Source: Calliopsis andreniformis
Taxonomy: Eukaryota > Arthropoda > Insecta > Hymenoptera > Andrenidae
DNA: 64,000 nucleotides
NCBI RefSeq assembly: GCF_051401765.1
Contig: NW_027480440.1
Span: 6,572,001-6,636,000 of the forward strand
Direction of reading: 5' to 3'
Shown here: one piece after another, positions 13,176-26,635 of the stretch
Position numbering within the stretch: the first letter of the stretch is position 1
Layout: each line of letters begins with the position of its first letter
Position numbers and translations under genes: made by a program
The notes under the pieces: model-generated
Told to the model about the DNA's origin: nothing
The model's database searches: none
The model's input: only the letters and a program-made list of their open reading frames with translations

Positions 13176-16100
13176 CCTCAATCCTCAATCCTCAATCCTC
13201 AATCCTCAATCCGCAATCCTCAATCTTCAATCCTCAATACTCAATCTTCAATCCTCAATCCTCAATCCTGAAATCCTCAATCCTCAATATTCAACACTCG
13301 ACCCTGAAACTTCAATCCTCAATACTCAAACATCAATCCTCAATTCTCAATACTCAATCGTCAGTCTTCAATCCTCAACACTCAATCTTCAATCATCAAC
13401 CCTCAATCTTCAATTCTCAGCACTCAATCTTCAATCCTCAATCCCCAATCCTCAATCCTCAATCCTCAATCTTCAATCCTCAATACCCAATCCTCAATCT
13501 TCAATCCTCAATCCTCAATCCTACAATTCTCAATCCCCATTCCGCAGTCCTCAGTCCTCAAACATCAATCCTCAACCGTCAGCCCTCATCCTCAATCCTC
13601 AATCCTTAATTCTCAATCCTCAATCCTCAATCTTCAATCTTCAATCCTCAATACTCAATCTTCAATCCTCAATCCTCAGTCCTCAAACCTCAATTCTGAA
13701 TCCTCAATCCTGAAACCTCAATCCTCAGCCCACAGTCCTCAACAATCACTTGTCAATCCTCAATCCTCAATAGAATATCCTCAATTCACAGTTTTCAATA
13801 CTCAATACTCAATCTGCAATCATCCAACCTCTATCCACAAACATCAACTTTCATCACTCAACCCTCAACACACAGTCCTCAATGTTCAATCCTTAATCCT
13901 CAATTCTCAATATTCGATCCTCAATACTGAATCTTCAATCCTCAATCCTCAATCCTCAATCCTCATCCTCAATCCTCAATCCTCAATCATCAATCCTCAA
14001 TACTCAATCTTCAATCCTCAATCCTGAATCCTCAATCCTCTATCCTCAATCCTCAATCGTCAATCCTCAATTCCCAATCCTCTATCATCAATCCTCAATC
14101 CTCAATCCTCAATCCTCAATACACAACCATCAATCCTCAATTCTCAATACTCAATAGAATATCCTGAATTCTCAGGAGTCAATACTCAAACATCAATCCT
14201 CAACCCTGAGCCCTCATTCTCAATCCTCAGTCCTCAATCCTCAATCCTCAATCCTCAATTTTCAATCCTCAATCCTCAACCCTCAGTCCTCATCCTCAAT
14301 TCTCAATTCTCAATCCTCAATCCTCAATCCTCAATCTTCAATCCTCAGTAATCAATCTCCAATCCTAGATCCCCAATCCCCAATCCTCAATCCTTAATCC
14401 TCAGTCTTCAATCCTCAATCCCCAGTCCTCAATCTTAAATCCTCAATGCTCAATCCTCAATCCTCAATCCTCAGTCATCAATCCTCAATCCTAAATCCGG
14501 AATCCTCAATCTTCAATCCTCAATACTCAATCTTCAATCCTAAATCCTCAATCCTGAAATCCTCAATCCTCAATATTCAACACAAAACCCTCAACCTTCA
14601 ATCCTCAATACTCAAACATCAATCCTCAATTCTCAATACCCAATCATCAGTCTTCAACCCTCAATACTCAATCTTCAATCCTCAATCCTCAATCCTCAAT
14701 CCTCAACACTCAATCTTCAATCCTCAATCCCCAATCCTCAATCCCCAATCCTCATTCTTCAATCCTCAATACCCAATCCTCAACCATCAGTCCTCATCCT
14801 CAATTCTCAATTCTCAATCCTCAATCCTCAATCCTCAATCTTCAATCCTCAATAATCAACCACCAATCCTAGATCCCCAATCCCCAATCCTCAATCCTTA
14901 ATCCTCAATCTTCAATCCTCAATCCCCAGTCCTCAATCTTAAATCCTCAATGCTCAATCCTCAATCCTCAATCCTCAGTCCTCAATCCTCAATCCTCAAT
15001 CCGCAATACTCAACCTTCAATCCTCAATACTCAATCTTCAATCCTAAATCCCCAATCCTGAAATCCTCAATCCTCAATATTCAACACACAACCCTCAACC
15101 TTCAATCCTCAATACTCAACCATCAATCCTCAATCCTCAATACTCAATCATCAGTCTTCAATCCTCAATACTCAATCTTCAATCCTCAATCCTCAATCCT
15201 CAATCCTCAATCCTCAATACCCAATCCTCAACCTTCAATCCTCAATCCTCAATCCTCAATCCTCAATCCTCCATCCGCAGTCCTCAGTCCTCAAACATCA
15301 ATCCTCAACCGTCAGCCTTCATCCTCAATCCTCAATCCTCAATCCTCAATCCTCAATCCTGAATCCCCAATCTTCAGACCACAGTCCTCAACAATCAGTT
15401 GTCAATCCTCAATCGTCAATAGAATATCCTCTATTCACAGTTTTCAATACTCAATACTCAATCTACAATCTTCAAATCTCTACCCACAAACATCAATTCT
15501 CATCACTCAACCCTCAATACTCAGTCCCCAATCCTCAATCTTCAATCCTCAATACTCAATTCTCAATACTCAATCATCAGTCTTCAACACTCAATACTCA
15601 ATCTTCAATCCTCAATCCTCAATCCTCAATCCTCAACACTCAATCTTCAATCCTCAATCCCCAATCCTCAATCCCCAATCCTCATTCTTCAATCCTCAAT
15701 ACCCAATCCTCAACCGTCAGTCCTCATCCTCAATTCTCATTTCTCAATCCTCAATCCTCAATCCTCAATCTTCAATCCTCAATAATCAACCTCCAATCCT
15801 AGATCCCCAATCCCCAATCCTCAATCCTTAATCCTCAATCTTCAATCCTCAATCCCCAGTCCTCAATCTTAAATCCTCAATGCTCAATCCTCAATCCTCA
15901 ATCCTCAGTCCTCAATCCTCAATCCTCAATCCGCAATACTCAACCTTCAATCCTCAATACTCAATCTTCAATCCTAAATCCTCAATCCTGAAATCCTCAA
16001 TCCTCAATATTCAACACACAACCCTCAACCTTCAATCCTCAATACTCAACCATCAATCCTCAATCCTCAATACTCAATCATCAGTCTTCAATCCTCAATA

Positions 16101-16754
16101 CTCAATCTTCAATCCTCAATCCTCAATCCTCAATCCTCAATCCCCAATACCCAATCGTAAGTCCTCAAACCTCAACACTCAATCTTCAATCCTCAATCCC
16201 CAATCCTCAATCCCCAATCCTCATTCTTCAATCATCAATACCCAATCCTCAACCCTCAGTCCTCATCCTCACTTCTCAATTCTCAATCCTCAATCCTCAA
16301 TCCTCAATCTTCAATCCTCAATAATCAACCTCCAATCCTAGATCCCCAATCACCAATCCTCAATCCTTAATCCTCAATCTTCAATCCTCAATCCCCAGTC
16401 CTCAATCTTAAATCCTCAATGCTCAATCCTCAATCCTCAATCCTCAGTCCTCAATCCTCAATCCTCAATCCGCAATCCTCAATCTTCAATCCTCAATACT
16501 CAATCATCAATCCTAAATCCTCAATCCTGAAATCCTCAATCCTCAATATTCAACACAGAAACCTCAACCTTCAATCCTCAATACTCAACCATCAATCTTC
16601 AATTCTCAACACTCAATCATCAGTCTTCAATCCTCAACACTCAACCTTCAATCCTCAATCCTCAGTCTTCAATCCTCAATACTCAATCTTCAATCCTCAA
16701 TCCTCAATCCTCAATCCTCAATCCTCAATCTTCAATCCTCAATCTTCAATCCTC

Positions 16755-18680
16755 AATCCTCGATCCTCAATTCTCAATCCTCAATCCTCAATCCTCAGAC
16801 CTCAAACATCAATACTCAATCCTCAGTCCTCGTCCTCAATCCACAACCCTCAATCCTCAATCCTCAATCTTCAATCCTCAATCCTCAATCCTCAATCCTC
16901 GATCCTCAGTCCTCAATCCTCAATCCTCAACTCTTAATCCTCTGTCCTCAAACCTCGATCCTGAATCCTCAATCCTGAATCCTCAATCTTCAGCCCTCAG
17001 CCCTCAACAATCAGTTGTCAATCCTCAATCCTCAATAGAATATCATCAATTCACAGTTTTCAATACTCAATACTCAATCTGCAATCTTCAAATCTCTATC
17101 CACAAACATCAATTCTCATCACCCAACCCTCAACACTCAGTCCCCAATCCTCAATATGCAATCCTCAATCCCCAATCCTCAATCCACAATCCTCAACATT
17201 CAACCCTCAATACTCAATCTTCAATCCTCAATCCTCAATCCTCAATTCTCAATTCTCAATCCTCAATCGTCAATCTTCAATCCTCAATGCTCAATCGTCA
17301 ATCCTCAATCCTCAGTCGACAATCCTCAATCCTCAAACCTCAATCCTCAACTGTCAGTCCTCGTCATCAATCCACAACGCTTAATCCTCAATACTCAACC
17401 TTCAATCATCAATACTCAATCTTCAATCCTCAATCCTCAATCCTCAATCCACAATCCTCAATCCTCAATATTCAACACAAAACCCTCAACCATCAATTCT
17501 CAATACTCAACCATCAATCCTCAATTCTCAATACTCAATAGAATATCCTGAATTCTCATGGTTCAATACTCAATCCACAATATTCAATAATCAAATGTCA
17601 ATCCTCAAACGTCAATACTTAACACTCAATCCTCAACACTCAGTCCTCTCTCTTCAATCCTCCATCCTCAATCCTCAATCCCCAAGAGTCAATCCTCCAT
17701 CCTCAATACTCAAACCTCAATTCTCAGTCCTCAAACCTCAATCCCGAATCCTCAACTCTGAATCCTCAATCCTCAGCCCTCGGTCCTCAACAAGCAATTG
17801 TCAATCCTCAATCCTCAATAGAATACCCTCAATTCACAGCATTCAATACTGAATCACCATTCCTCAAAATTCAAATCTCAATCCACAAACATCAACTCTC
17901 ATCATTCTACCCTCAACACTCAGTCCTCAATCTTCAATACCCAATCCTCAATCCTCAATCTTCAATCCTCAATACACAATCTTCAATCCTCAATCCTCAA
18001 TTCTCAGTCCTCAATACTCAATCCTCAATCGTCAATCCTCAATTCTCAATCCTCAATCGTCAATCTTCAATCCTCCATACTCAATCTTCAATCCTCCATA
18101 CTCAATCTTCAATCCTCCATACTCAATCTTCAATCCTCAATCCTCATTCCTCAACCCTCAATCCTCATTCTTCAATCCTCACTACCCAATCCTCAATCTT
18201 CAATCCTCAATACTCAATCCTCAATCCTCAGTCCTCAAACCTCAATTCTGAATCCTCAATCCTGAATCTTCCATCTTCAGCTCTCAGTCCTCAACTATCA
18301 GTTGTCAATCCTCACTCCTGAATAGAATATCCTCAATTCACAGTTTTCAATACTCAATACTCAAACTGCAATCTTCCAACCTCTATCCACAAACATCAAT
18401 TTTCATCACTCAACCCTCAACACTCAGTCCTCAATGTTCAATCCTTAATTCTCAATTCTCAATCTTCGATCTTCAATACTGGATCTTCAATCCTCAATCC
18501 TCAATCCTCAATCCACAATCCTAAATCCTTAATCCTCTATCTTCAATCCTCAGTCCGCAATCCTCAATCTTCAATCCTCAATACTCAATCTTCAATCCTC
18601 AATCCTGAATCCTCAATCCTCAATCCTCAATCCTCAATCCTCAATCAACAATACTCAATCTTCAATAATCAAGCCTCTAT
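16755..18680 (+). repeat. 1.9-kb core block, copy 3 of 5
   Basis: Matches core copy 2 at offset 5,484, shifting to 5,505 after an extra 21-bp unit. It has three CTCCATAC units (18,064-18,126). It shares ATACTGGATC near 18,476 with copy 2 (near 12,971); the other copies read ATACTGAATC. It forms part of the larger 5.2-5.5 kb tandem duplication. Confidence 0.85.
18064..18126 (+). repeat. 21-bp unit, three tandem copies
   Basis: Three exact copies (18,064-18,084, 18,085-18,105, 18,106-18,126) of the same unit in core block copy 3. With copies 1, 2, 4 and 5 this gives a 1-2-3-1-1 series and explains the offset step from 5,484 to 5,505 between core copies 2 and 3. Confidence 0.92.
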
Positions 18681-19565
18681 CCTCAATCCTCAATCCTCAA
18701 TCCTCAATCCTCAATCCGCAATCCTCAATCTTCAATCCTCAATACTCAATCTTCAATCCTCAATCCTCAATCCTGAAATCCTCAATCCTCAATATTCAAC
18801 ACTCGACCCTGAAACTTCAATCCTCAATACTCAAACATCAATCCTCAATTCTCAATACTCAATCGTCAGTCTTCAATCCTCAACACTCAATCTTCAATCA
18901 TCAACCCTCAATCTTCAATTCTCAGCACTCAATCTTCAATCCTCAATCCCCAATCCTCAATCCTCAATCCTCAATCTTCAATCCTCAATACCCAATCCTC
19001 AATCTTCAATCCTCAATCCTCAATCCTACAATTCTCAATCCCCATTCCGCAGTCCTCAGTCCTCAAACATCAATCCTCAACCGTCAGCCCTCATCCTCAA
19101 TCCTCAATCCTTAATTCTCAATCCTCAATCCTCAATCTTCAATCTTCAATCCTCAATACTCAATCTTCAATCCTCAATCCTCAGTCCTCAAACCTCAATT
19201 CTGAATCCTCAATCCTGAAACCTCAATCCTCAGCCCACAGACCTCAACAATCACTTGTCAATCCTCAATCCTCAATAGAATATCCTCAATTCACAGTTTT
19301 CAATACTCAATACTCAATCTGCAATCATCCAACCTCTATCCACAAACATCAACTTTCATCACTCAACCCTCAACACACAGTCCTCAATGTTCAATCCTTA
19401 ATCCTCAATTCTCCATATTCGATCCTCAATACTGAATCTTCAATCCTCAATCCTCAATCCTCAATCCTCATCCTCAATCCTCAATCCTCAATTATCAATC
19501 CTCAATACTCAATCTTCAATCCTCAATCCTGAATCCTCAATCCTCTATCCTCAATCCTCAATCCT

Positions 19566-21509
19566 CAATCAACAATACTCAATCTTCAATAATCAATCCT
19601 CTATCCTCAATCCTCAATCCTTAATACTCAACCATCAATCCTCAATTCTCAATACTCAATAGAATATCCTGAATTCTCAGGATTCAATACTCAAACATCA
19701 ATCCTCAACCCTGAGCCCCCATTCTCAATCCACAATCCTCACTCCTCAATCCTCAATCCTCAATTTTCAATCCTCAATCCTCAACCCTCAGTCCTCATCC
19801 TCAATTCTCAATTCTCAATCCTCAATCCTAAATCCTCAATCTTCAATCCTCAATAATCAATCTCCAATCCTAGATCCCCAATCCCCAATCCTCAATCCTT
19901 AATCCTCAATCTTCAATCCTCAATCCCCGGTCCTCAATATTAAATGCTCAATGCTCAATCCTCAATCCTCAATCCTCAGTCCTCAATCCTCAATCCTCAA
20001 TCCGCAATCCTCAATCTTCAATCCTCATTACTCAATCTTCAATCCTAAATCCTCAGTCCTGAAATCCTCAATCCTCAATATTCAGCACACAACCCTCAAC
20101 CTTCAATCCACAATACTCAACCATCAATCCTCAATTCTCAACACTCAATCATCAGTCTTCAATCCTCAACACTCAATCTTCAATCCTCAATCCTCAGTCT
20201 TCAATCCTCAATACTCAATCTTGAATCCTCAATCCTCAATCCTCAATCCTCAATCTTCAATCCTCAATCCTCTATCCTCAATTCTCAATCCTCAATCCTC
20301 AATCCTCAGACCTCAAACATCAATAATCAACCCTCAGTCCTCGTCCTCAATCCACAACCCTCTATCCTCAATCCTCAATCTTCAATCCTCAATCCTCAAT
20401 CCTCAATCCTCAATCCTCAATCCTCAGTCCTCAAACCTCAATCCTGAATCCTCAATACTGAATGCTCATTCTTCAGCCCTCAGTCCTCAACAATCAGTTG
20501 TCAATCCTCAGTCCTCAATAGAATATCCTCAATTCACAGTTTTCAATACTCAATCCCCATTCTTCGATCTTCAAATCTCAATACACAAACATCAATTCTC
20601 ATCACACAACCCTCAACACTCAGTCCTCAATCTTCAATCCTCAATCCTCAATACTCAGTCTTCAATCCTCAATACTCAATTTCCAATCCTCAATCCTCAA
20701 TTCTCAATCCTCAATCCTCAATCCTCAGTCTTCAATCCTCAATCCTCAAACTTCAATCCTCAGTCCTCAATCTTCAATCCTCAATACTCAATCTTCAATC
20801 CTCAATCCTCAATCCTCAATCCTCAATCCTCAATACTCAATCTTCAAACCTCAATACTCAATTTCCAATCATCAATACTCAATTCTCAATCCTCAATCCT
20901 CAATCCTCAATCTTCAATCCTCAATCCTCAATCCTCAATCCTCAGTCCTCAATCTTCAATCCTCAATACTCAATCTTCAATCCTCAACCCTCAATCCTCA
21001 ATCCTCAACCCTCAATCCTCAATCCTCAATCTTCAATCCTCAATACTCAATCTTCAATCCTCAATTCTCAATCCTCAACCCTCAATCCTCATTCTTCAAT
21101 CCTCAACACCCAATCCTCAATCTTCAGTACTCAATAGTCAATCTTCAATCCTCAATCCTCAATCCTCAATCCTCAATCCTCAATCCTCAATCCTCAATAT
21201 TCAAAACACATCCCTCAACCATCAATCCTCAATACTCAACCATCAATCCTCAATTCTCAATACTCAATAGAATATCCTGAATTCTCATGTTTCAATATTC
21301 AATCCACAATACTCAATAATCAAAACTCTATCCTCAAACATCAAATCTCAGCACTCAATCCTCACCACTCAGGCCTCTCTCTTCAATCTTCCATCCTCAA
21401 TCCTCTATCCTTAAGCGTCAATCCTCAATCCTCAATTCTCAAACCTCAATCCTCAGTCCTCAAACCTCAATTCCGAATCCTCAATCTTCAATACTCAATC
21501 CTCAATCCT
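19566..21509 (+). repeat. Right arm of superrepeat copy 2
   Basis: Collinear with about 6,765-8,722, offset 12,801 falling to about 12,787 through small heptamer-length indels. Near 8,395-8,460 the reference has the motif ATTCAAAACACATCCC twice in a row; here (near 21,197) it is present once and followed by CAATACTCAACC. At 38,048-38,110 it is present twice again. Confidence 0.75.
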
Positions 21510-23743
21510 AAAATCCTCAATCCTCAATATTCAACACACAACCCTCAACCATCAATCCTCAAAACTCAACCATCAATGCCCAATTCTCAATACTCAACAG
21601 AATATCCTGAATACTCAGTTTCCAATACTCAATCCCTAATCTTGAATCTTCAAATCTCAATCCACAAACATCAATTCTCATCACTCAACCCTCAAAACTC
21701 AGTCCTCAATCTTCAATCCTCAATCCTCAATCGTCAATCCTAAATCCCCAATCCTCTATCATCAATCCTCAATCCTCAATCCTCAATCTTCAACACTCAA
21801 TCCTCAATCCTCAATCCTCAATCCTCAATCCTGAATCCTCATTCATCAAACCTCAATCCTCAAACCTCAGTCCTCATCCTCAATTCTCAATTCTCAATCC
21901 TCAATCCTCAATCCTCAATCTTCAATCCTCAATAATCAATCTCCTATCCTAGATCCTCAATCCCCAACACTCAATCTTTAATCCTGAATCTTCAATCCTC
22001 AATCCCCAGTCCTCAATCTTCAATCGTCAATGCTCAATACTCAATCCTCAACCCTCAGTCCTCAATCCTCAATCCTCAGTCCTCAATCCTCAATCCTCAA
22101 CACCCAAACCTCAATCCTCAATATTCAACACACAACCCTCAACCATCAATCCTCAATACTCAACCATCAATCCTCAATTCTCAATACTCAATGGAATATC
22201 CTGAATTCTCATTGTTCAATACTCAATTCTCAATATTCAATAATCAAATCCCAATCCCCAAACATCAATTCTCAGCACTCAATCCTCAACAATCAGACCT
22301 CTCCCTTCAATCCTCCATCCTCAATCCTCAATCCTCAAGCGTCAATCCTCAATCCTCAATCCTCAACCCTCAACGCTCAGTCCTCAAACCTCAATCCCGA
22401 ATCCTCAATTCTGAATCCTCAATCTTCAGCCCTCAGTCCTCAACAATCAGTTGTCAATCCTCAATCCCCAATAGAATATCATCAATTCACAGTTTTCAAT
22501 ACTCAATACACAATCTGCAATCTTCAAATCTCTATCCACAAACATCAATTCTCATCACTCAACCCTCAACACTCAGTCCCCAATCCTCAATCCCCAATCC
22601 TCATTCTTCAATCCTCAATACCCAATCCTCAATCTTGAATCCTCAGTCCTCAATCCTCAATTCTCAATCCTCAATCCTCAGTCCTCAGTCCTCAAACATC
22701 AATCCTCAACCCTCAGCCCTCATCCTCAATCCTCAATCCTCAATCCTCAATCCTCAATCCTCAATCTTCTATCTTCAATCCTCAATACTGAACATTCAAT
22801 CCTCAACCCTCAGTCCTGAAACCTCAATTCTGAATCCTCAATCCTGTATCCTCAATCTTCAATCCTCACACCTCAACCATCAATGCTCAATTCTCAATAC
22901 TCAACAGAATATCCTGAGTTCTCAGTTTTCAATACTAAATCCCCAATCTTCAATCTTCAAATCTCAATCCTCAGTCCTCAATCCTCAATCTTCAATCCTG
23001 AAATCCTCAATCCTCAATATTCAACACACAACCCTCAACCTTCAATCCTCAATACTCAACCATCAATCCTCAATCCTCAATACTCAATCATCAGTCTTCA
23101 ATCCTCAATACTCAATCTTCAATCCTCAATCCTCAATCCTCAATCCTCAATCCTCAATACCCAATCGTAAGTCCTCAATCCTCAACACTAAATCTTCAAT
23201 CCTCAATCCCCAATCCTGAATCCCCAATCCTCATTCTTCAATCCTCAATACCCAATCCTCAACCCTCAGTCCTCATCCTCACTTCTCAATTCTCAATCCA
23301 CAATCCTCAATCCTCAATCTTCAATCCTCAATAATCAACCTCCAATCCTAGATCCCCAATCCCCAATCCTCAATTCTTAATCCTCAATCTTCAATCCTCA
23401 ATCCCCAGTCCTCAATCTTAAATCCTCAATGCTCAATCCTCAATCCTCAATCCTCAGTCCTCAATCCTCAATCCTCAATCCGCAATCCTCAATCTTCAAT
23501 CCTCAATACTCAATCTTCAATCCTAAATCCTCAATCCTGAAATCCTCAATCCTCAATATTCAACACAGAAACCTCAACTTTCAATCCTCAATACTCAACC
23601 ATCAATCTTCAATTCTCAACACTCAATCATCAGTCTTCAATCCTCAACACTCAACCTTCAATCCTCAATCCTCAGTCTTCAATCCTCAATACTCAATCTT
23701 CAAACCTCAATCCTCAATCCTCAATCCTCAATCTTCAATCCTC

Positions 23744-25624
23744 AATCCTCGATCCTCAATTCTCAATCCTCAATCCTCAATCCTCAGACCTCAAACATCA
23801 ATACTCAACCCTCAGTCCTCGTCCTCAATCCACAACCCTCAATCCTCAATCCTCAATCTTCAATCCTCAATCCTCAATCCTCAATCCTCAATCCTCAGTC
23901 CTCAATCCTCAATCCTCAACCCTTAATCCTCTGTCCTCAAACCTCGATCCTGAATCCTCAATCCTGAATCCTCAATCTTCAGCCCTCAGCCCTCAACAAT
24001 CAGTTGTCAATCCTCAATCCTCAATAGAATATCATCAATTCACAGTTTTCAATACTCAATACTCAATCTGCAATCTTCAAATCTCTATCCACAAACATCA
24101 ATTCTCATCACCCAACCCTCAACACTCAGTCCCCAATCCTCAATATGCAATCCTCAATCCCCAATCCTCAATCCACAATCCTCAACATTCAACCCTCAAT
24201 ACTCAATCTTCAATCCTCAATCCTCAATCCTCAATTCTCAATTCTCAATCCTCAATCGTCAATCTTCAATCCTCAATGCTCAATCGTCAATCCTCAATCC
24301 TCAGTCGACAATCCTCAATCCTCAAACCTCAATCCTCAACTGTCAGTCCTCGTCATCAATCCACAACGCTTAATCCTCAATACTCAACCTTCATTCATCA
24401 ATACTCAATCTTCAATCCTCAATCCTCAATCCTCAATCCACAATCCTCAATCCTCAATATTCAACACAAAACCCTCAACCATCAATTCTCACTACTCAAC
24501 CATCAATCCTCAATTCTCAATACTCAATAGAATATCCTGAATTCTCATGGTTCAATACTCAATCCACAATATTCAATAATCAAATGTCAATCCTCAAACG
24601 TCAATTCTTAACACTCAATCCTCAACACTCAGTCCTCTCTCTTCAATCCTCCATCCTCAATCCTCAATCCCCAAGAGTCAATCCTCCATCCTCAATACTC
24701 AAACCTCAATTCTCAGTCCTCAAACCTCAATCCCGAATCCTCAACTCTGAATCCTCAATCTTCAGCCCTCGGTCCTCAACAAGCAATTGTCAATCCTCAA
24801 TCCTCAATAGAATACCCTCAATTCACAGCATTCAATACTCAATCACCATTCCTCAAACTTCAAATCTCAATCCTCAAACATCAACGCTCATCATTCTACC
24901 CTCAACACTCAGTCCTCAATCTTCAATACCCAATCCTCAATCCTCAATCTTCAATCCTCAATACACAATCTTCAATCCTCAATCCTCAATTCTCAGTCCT
25001 CAATACTCAATCCTCAATCGTCAATCCTCAATTCTCAATCCTCAATCGTCAATCTTCAATCCTCCATACTCAATCTTCAACCCTCAATCCTCATTCCTCA
25101 ACCCTCAATCCTCATTCTTCAATCCTCACTACCCAATCCTCAATCTTCAATCCTCAATACTCAATCCTCAATCCTCAGTCCTCAAACCTCAATTCTGAAT
25201 CCTCAATCCTGAATCTTCCATCTTCAGCTCTCAGTCCTCAACTATCAGTTGTCAATCCTCACTCCTGAATAGAATATCCTCAATTCACAGTTTTCAATAC
25301 TCAATACTCAAACTGCAATCTTCCAACCTCTATCCACAAATATCAATTTTCATCACTCAACCCTCAACACTCAGTCCTCAATGTTCAATCCTTAATTCTC
25401 AATTCTCAATCTTCGATCTTCAATACTGAATCTTCAATCCTCAATCCTCAATCCTCAATCCACAATCCTAAATCCTTAATGCTCTATCTTCAATCCTCAG
25501 TCCGCAATCCTCAATCTTCAATCCTCAATACTCAATCTTCAATCCTCAATCCTGAATCCTCAATCCTCAATCCTCAATCCTCAATCCTCAATCAACAATA
25601 CTCAATCTTCAATAATCAAGCCTC
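23744..25624 (+). repeat. 1.9-kb core block, copy 4 of 5
   Basis: Matches core copy 1 at offset 21,139 and is nearly identical to copy 5 (offset 9,327). Copies 4 and 5 share the private variant CTCACTACTCAACC (near 24,488 and 33,815), where copies 1-3 read CTCAATACTCAACC. Similarity to copy 5 stops at 25,624 within the word AATCAAGCCTC. Confidence 0.85.
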
Positions 25625-26635
25625 AATCTTCAATCCTCAATACTCAATCTTCAATCTTCAATCCTCAATCCTCAATCCTCAATCCTCAATCCGCAATCCT
25701 CAATCTTCAATCCTCAATACCCAATCTTCAATCCTCAATCCTCAATCCTGAAATCCTCAAGCCTCAATATTCAGACCTCAAACGTCAATACTCAGCCCTC
25801 AGCCCTCATCCTCAATCCACAAACCTCAATCCTCAATCCTCAATCTCCAATCCTCTATCCTCAACCCTCAATCCTCAGTCCTCAATCCTCAATCCTCAAA
25901 CCTCAAACCTGAATACTCAATCCTGAATCCTCATTCTTCAGCCCTCAGTCCTCAACAATCAGTTGTCAATCCTCAATCCTCAATAGAATATCATCAATTC
26001 ACAGTTTTCAATACTCAATACTCAACCTGCAATCTTCAAATCTCTATCCACAAACATCAATTCTCATCACTCAACCCTCAACACTCAGTCCCCAAACCTC
26101 AATCTTCAATCCTCAATACTCAATCCTCAATCCTCAATCCTCAACCTTCAATCCTCAATACTCAATCTTCAATCCTCAATCCTCAATCCACAAACCTCAA
26201 TCCTCAATACTCAATCGTCAGTCTTCAATCGTCAACACTCAATCTTCAATCCTCAATCCCCAATCCTCAATCGCCAATCCTCATTCTTCCATCCTCGATA
26301 CCCTATCCTCAATCTTCAATCCTCAATCCTCGATCCTCAATTCTCAATCCTCAATCCTCAGTCCTCAGTCCTCAAACATCAATCCTCAACTCTCAGCCCT
26401 CATCCTCAATCCTCAATCCTCAATACTCAATCCTCAATCCTCAATCTTCAATCATCAATCCTCAATACTCAATCTTCAATCCTCAATCCTCAGTCCTCAA
26501 ACCTCAATTCTGAATCCTCAATCCTCAATCATCAATCCTCAATACTCAATCTTCAATCCTCAATCCTGAATCCTCAATCCTCTATCCTCAATCCTCAATC
26601 CTCAATCAACAATACTCAATCTTCAATAATCAATA
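25013..26635 (+). repeat. 1,623-bp tandem duplication, left copy
   Basis: Matches 26,636-28,258 at a constant offset of 1,623 bp with about five substitutions seen by eye. Both ends share a 7-base word (CTCAATC) at the junctions, so the exact breakpoint is ambiguous within it. 1,623 is not a multiple of 7 because the block contains phase-shifting 6- and 8-base units. It begins inside core block copy 4. Confidence 0.9.

Larger units (their letters stand above)
9241..14436 (+). repeat. Tandem duplication of about 5.2-5.5 kb, left copy
   Basis: Bases 9,241-9,480 match 14,437-14,676 (offset 5,196). Bases 9,675-11,160 match 14,941-16,426 (offset 5,266). Bases from about 11,230 to about 14,060 match to about 19,565 (offset 5,484, then 5,505). 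The offset steps mark indels between copies: 70 bp (ten heptamers) near 9,500, about 218 bp near 11,170, and 21 bp near 12,600. The three inter-copy length changes I could measure add to the second copy. Confidence 0.8.
14437..19565 (+). repeat. Tandem duplication of about 5.2-5.5 kb, right copy
   Basis: This is the right partner of 9,241-14,436. It contains segment 14,941-16,426, which matches its partner with only a few base differences seen; for example AGATCC near 15,800 where the left copy has GGATCC near 10,535. Beyond about 19,565 the sequence returns to the reference order of superrepeat copy 1 (about 6,765 onward). Confidence 0.8.
8723..21509 (+). repeat. Superrepeat copy 2 (about 12.8 kb)
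   Basis: The first 518 bp (8,723-9,240) match 1-518 almost base for base (offset 8,722). The tail (about 19,566-21,509) matches about 6,765-8,722 at an offset near 12,790-12,801. The extra length relative to copy 1 comes from an internal tandem duplication of about 5.2-5.5 kb, annotated separately. The next superrepeat start is at 21,510. Confidence 0.8.
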
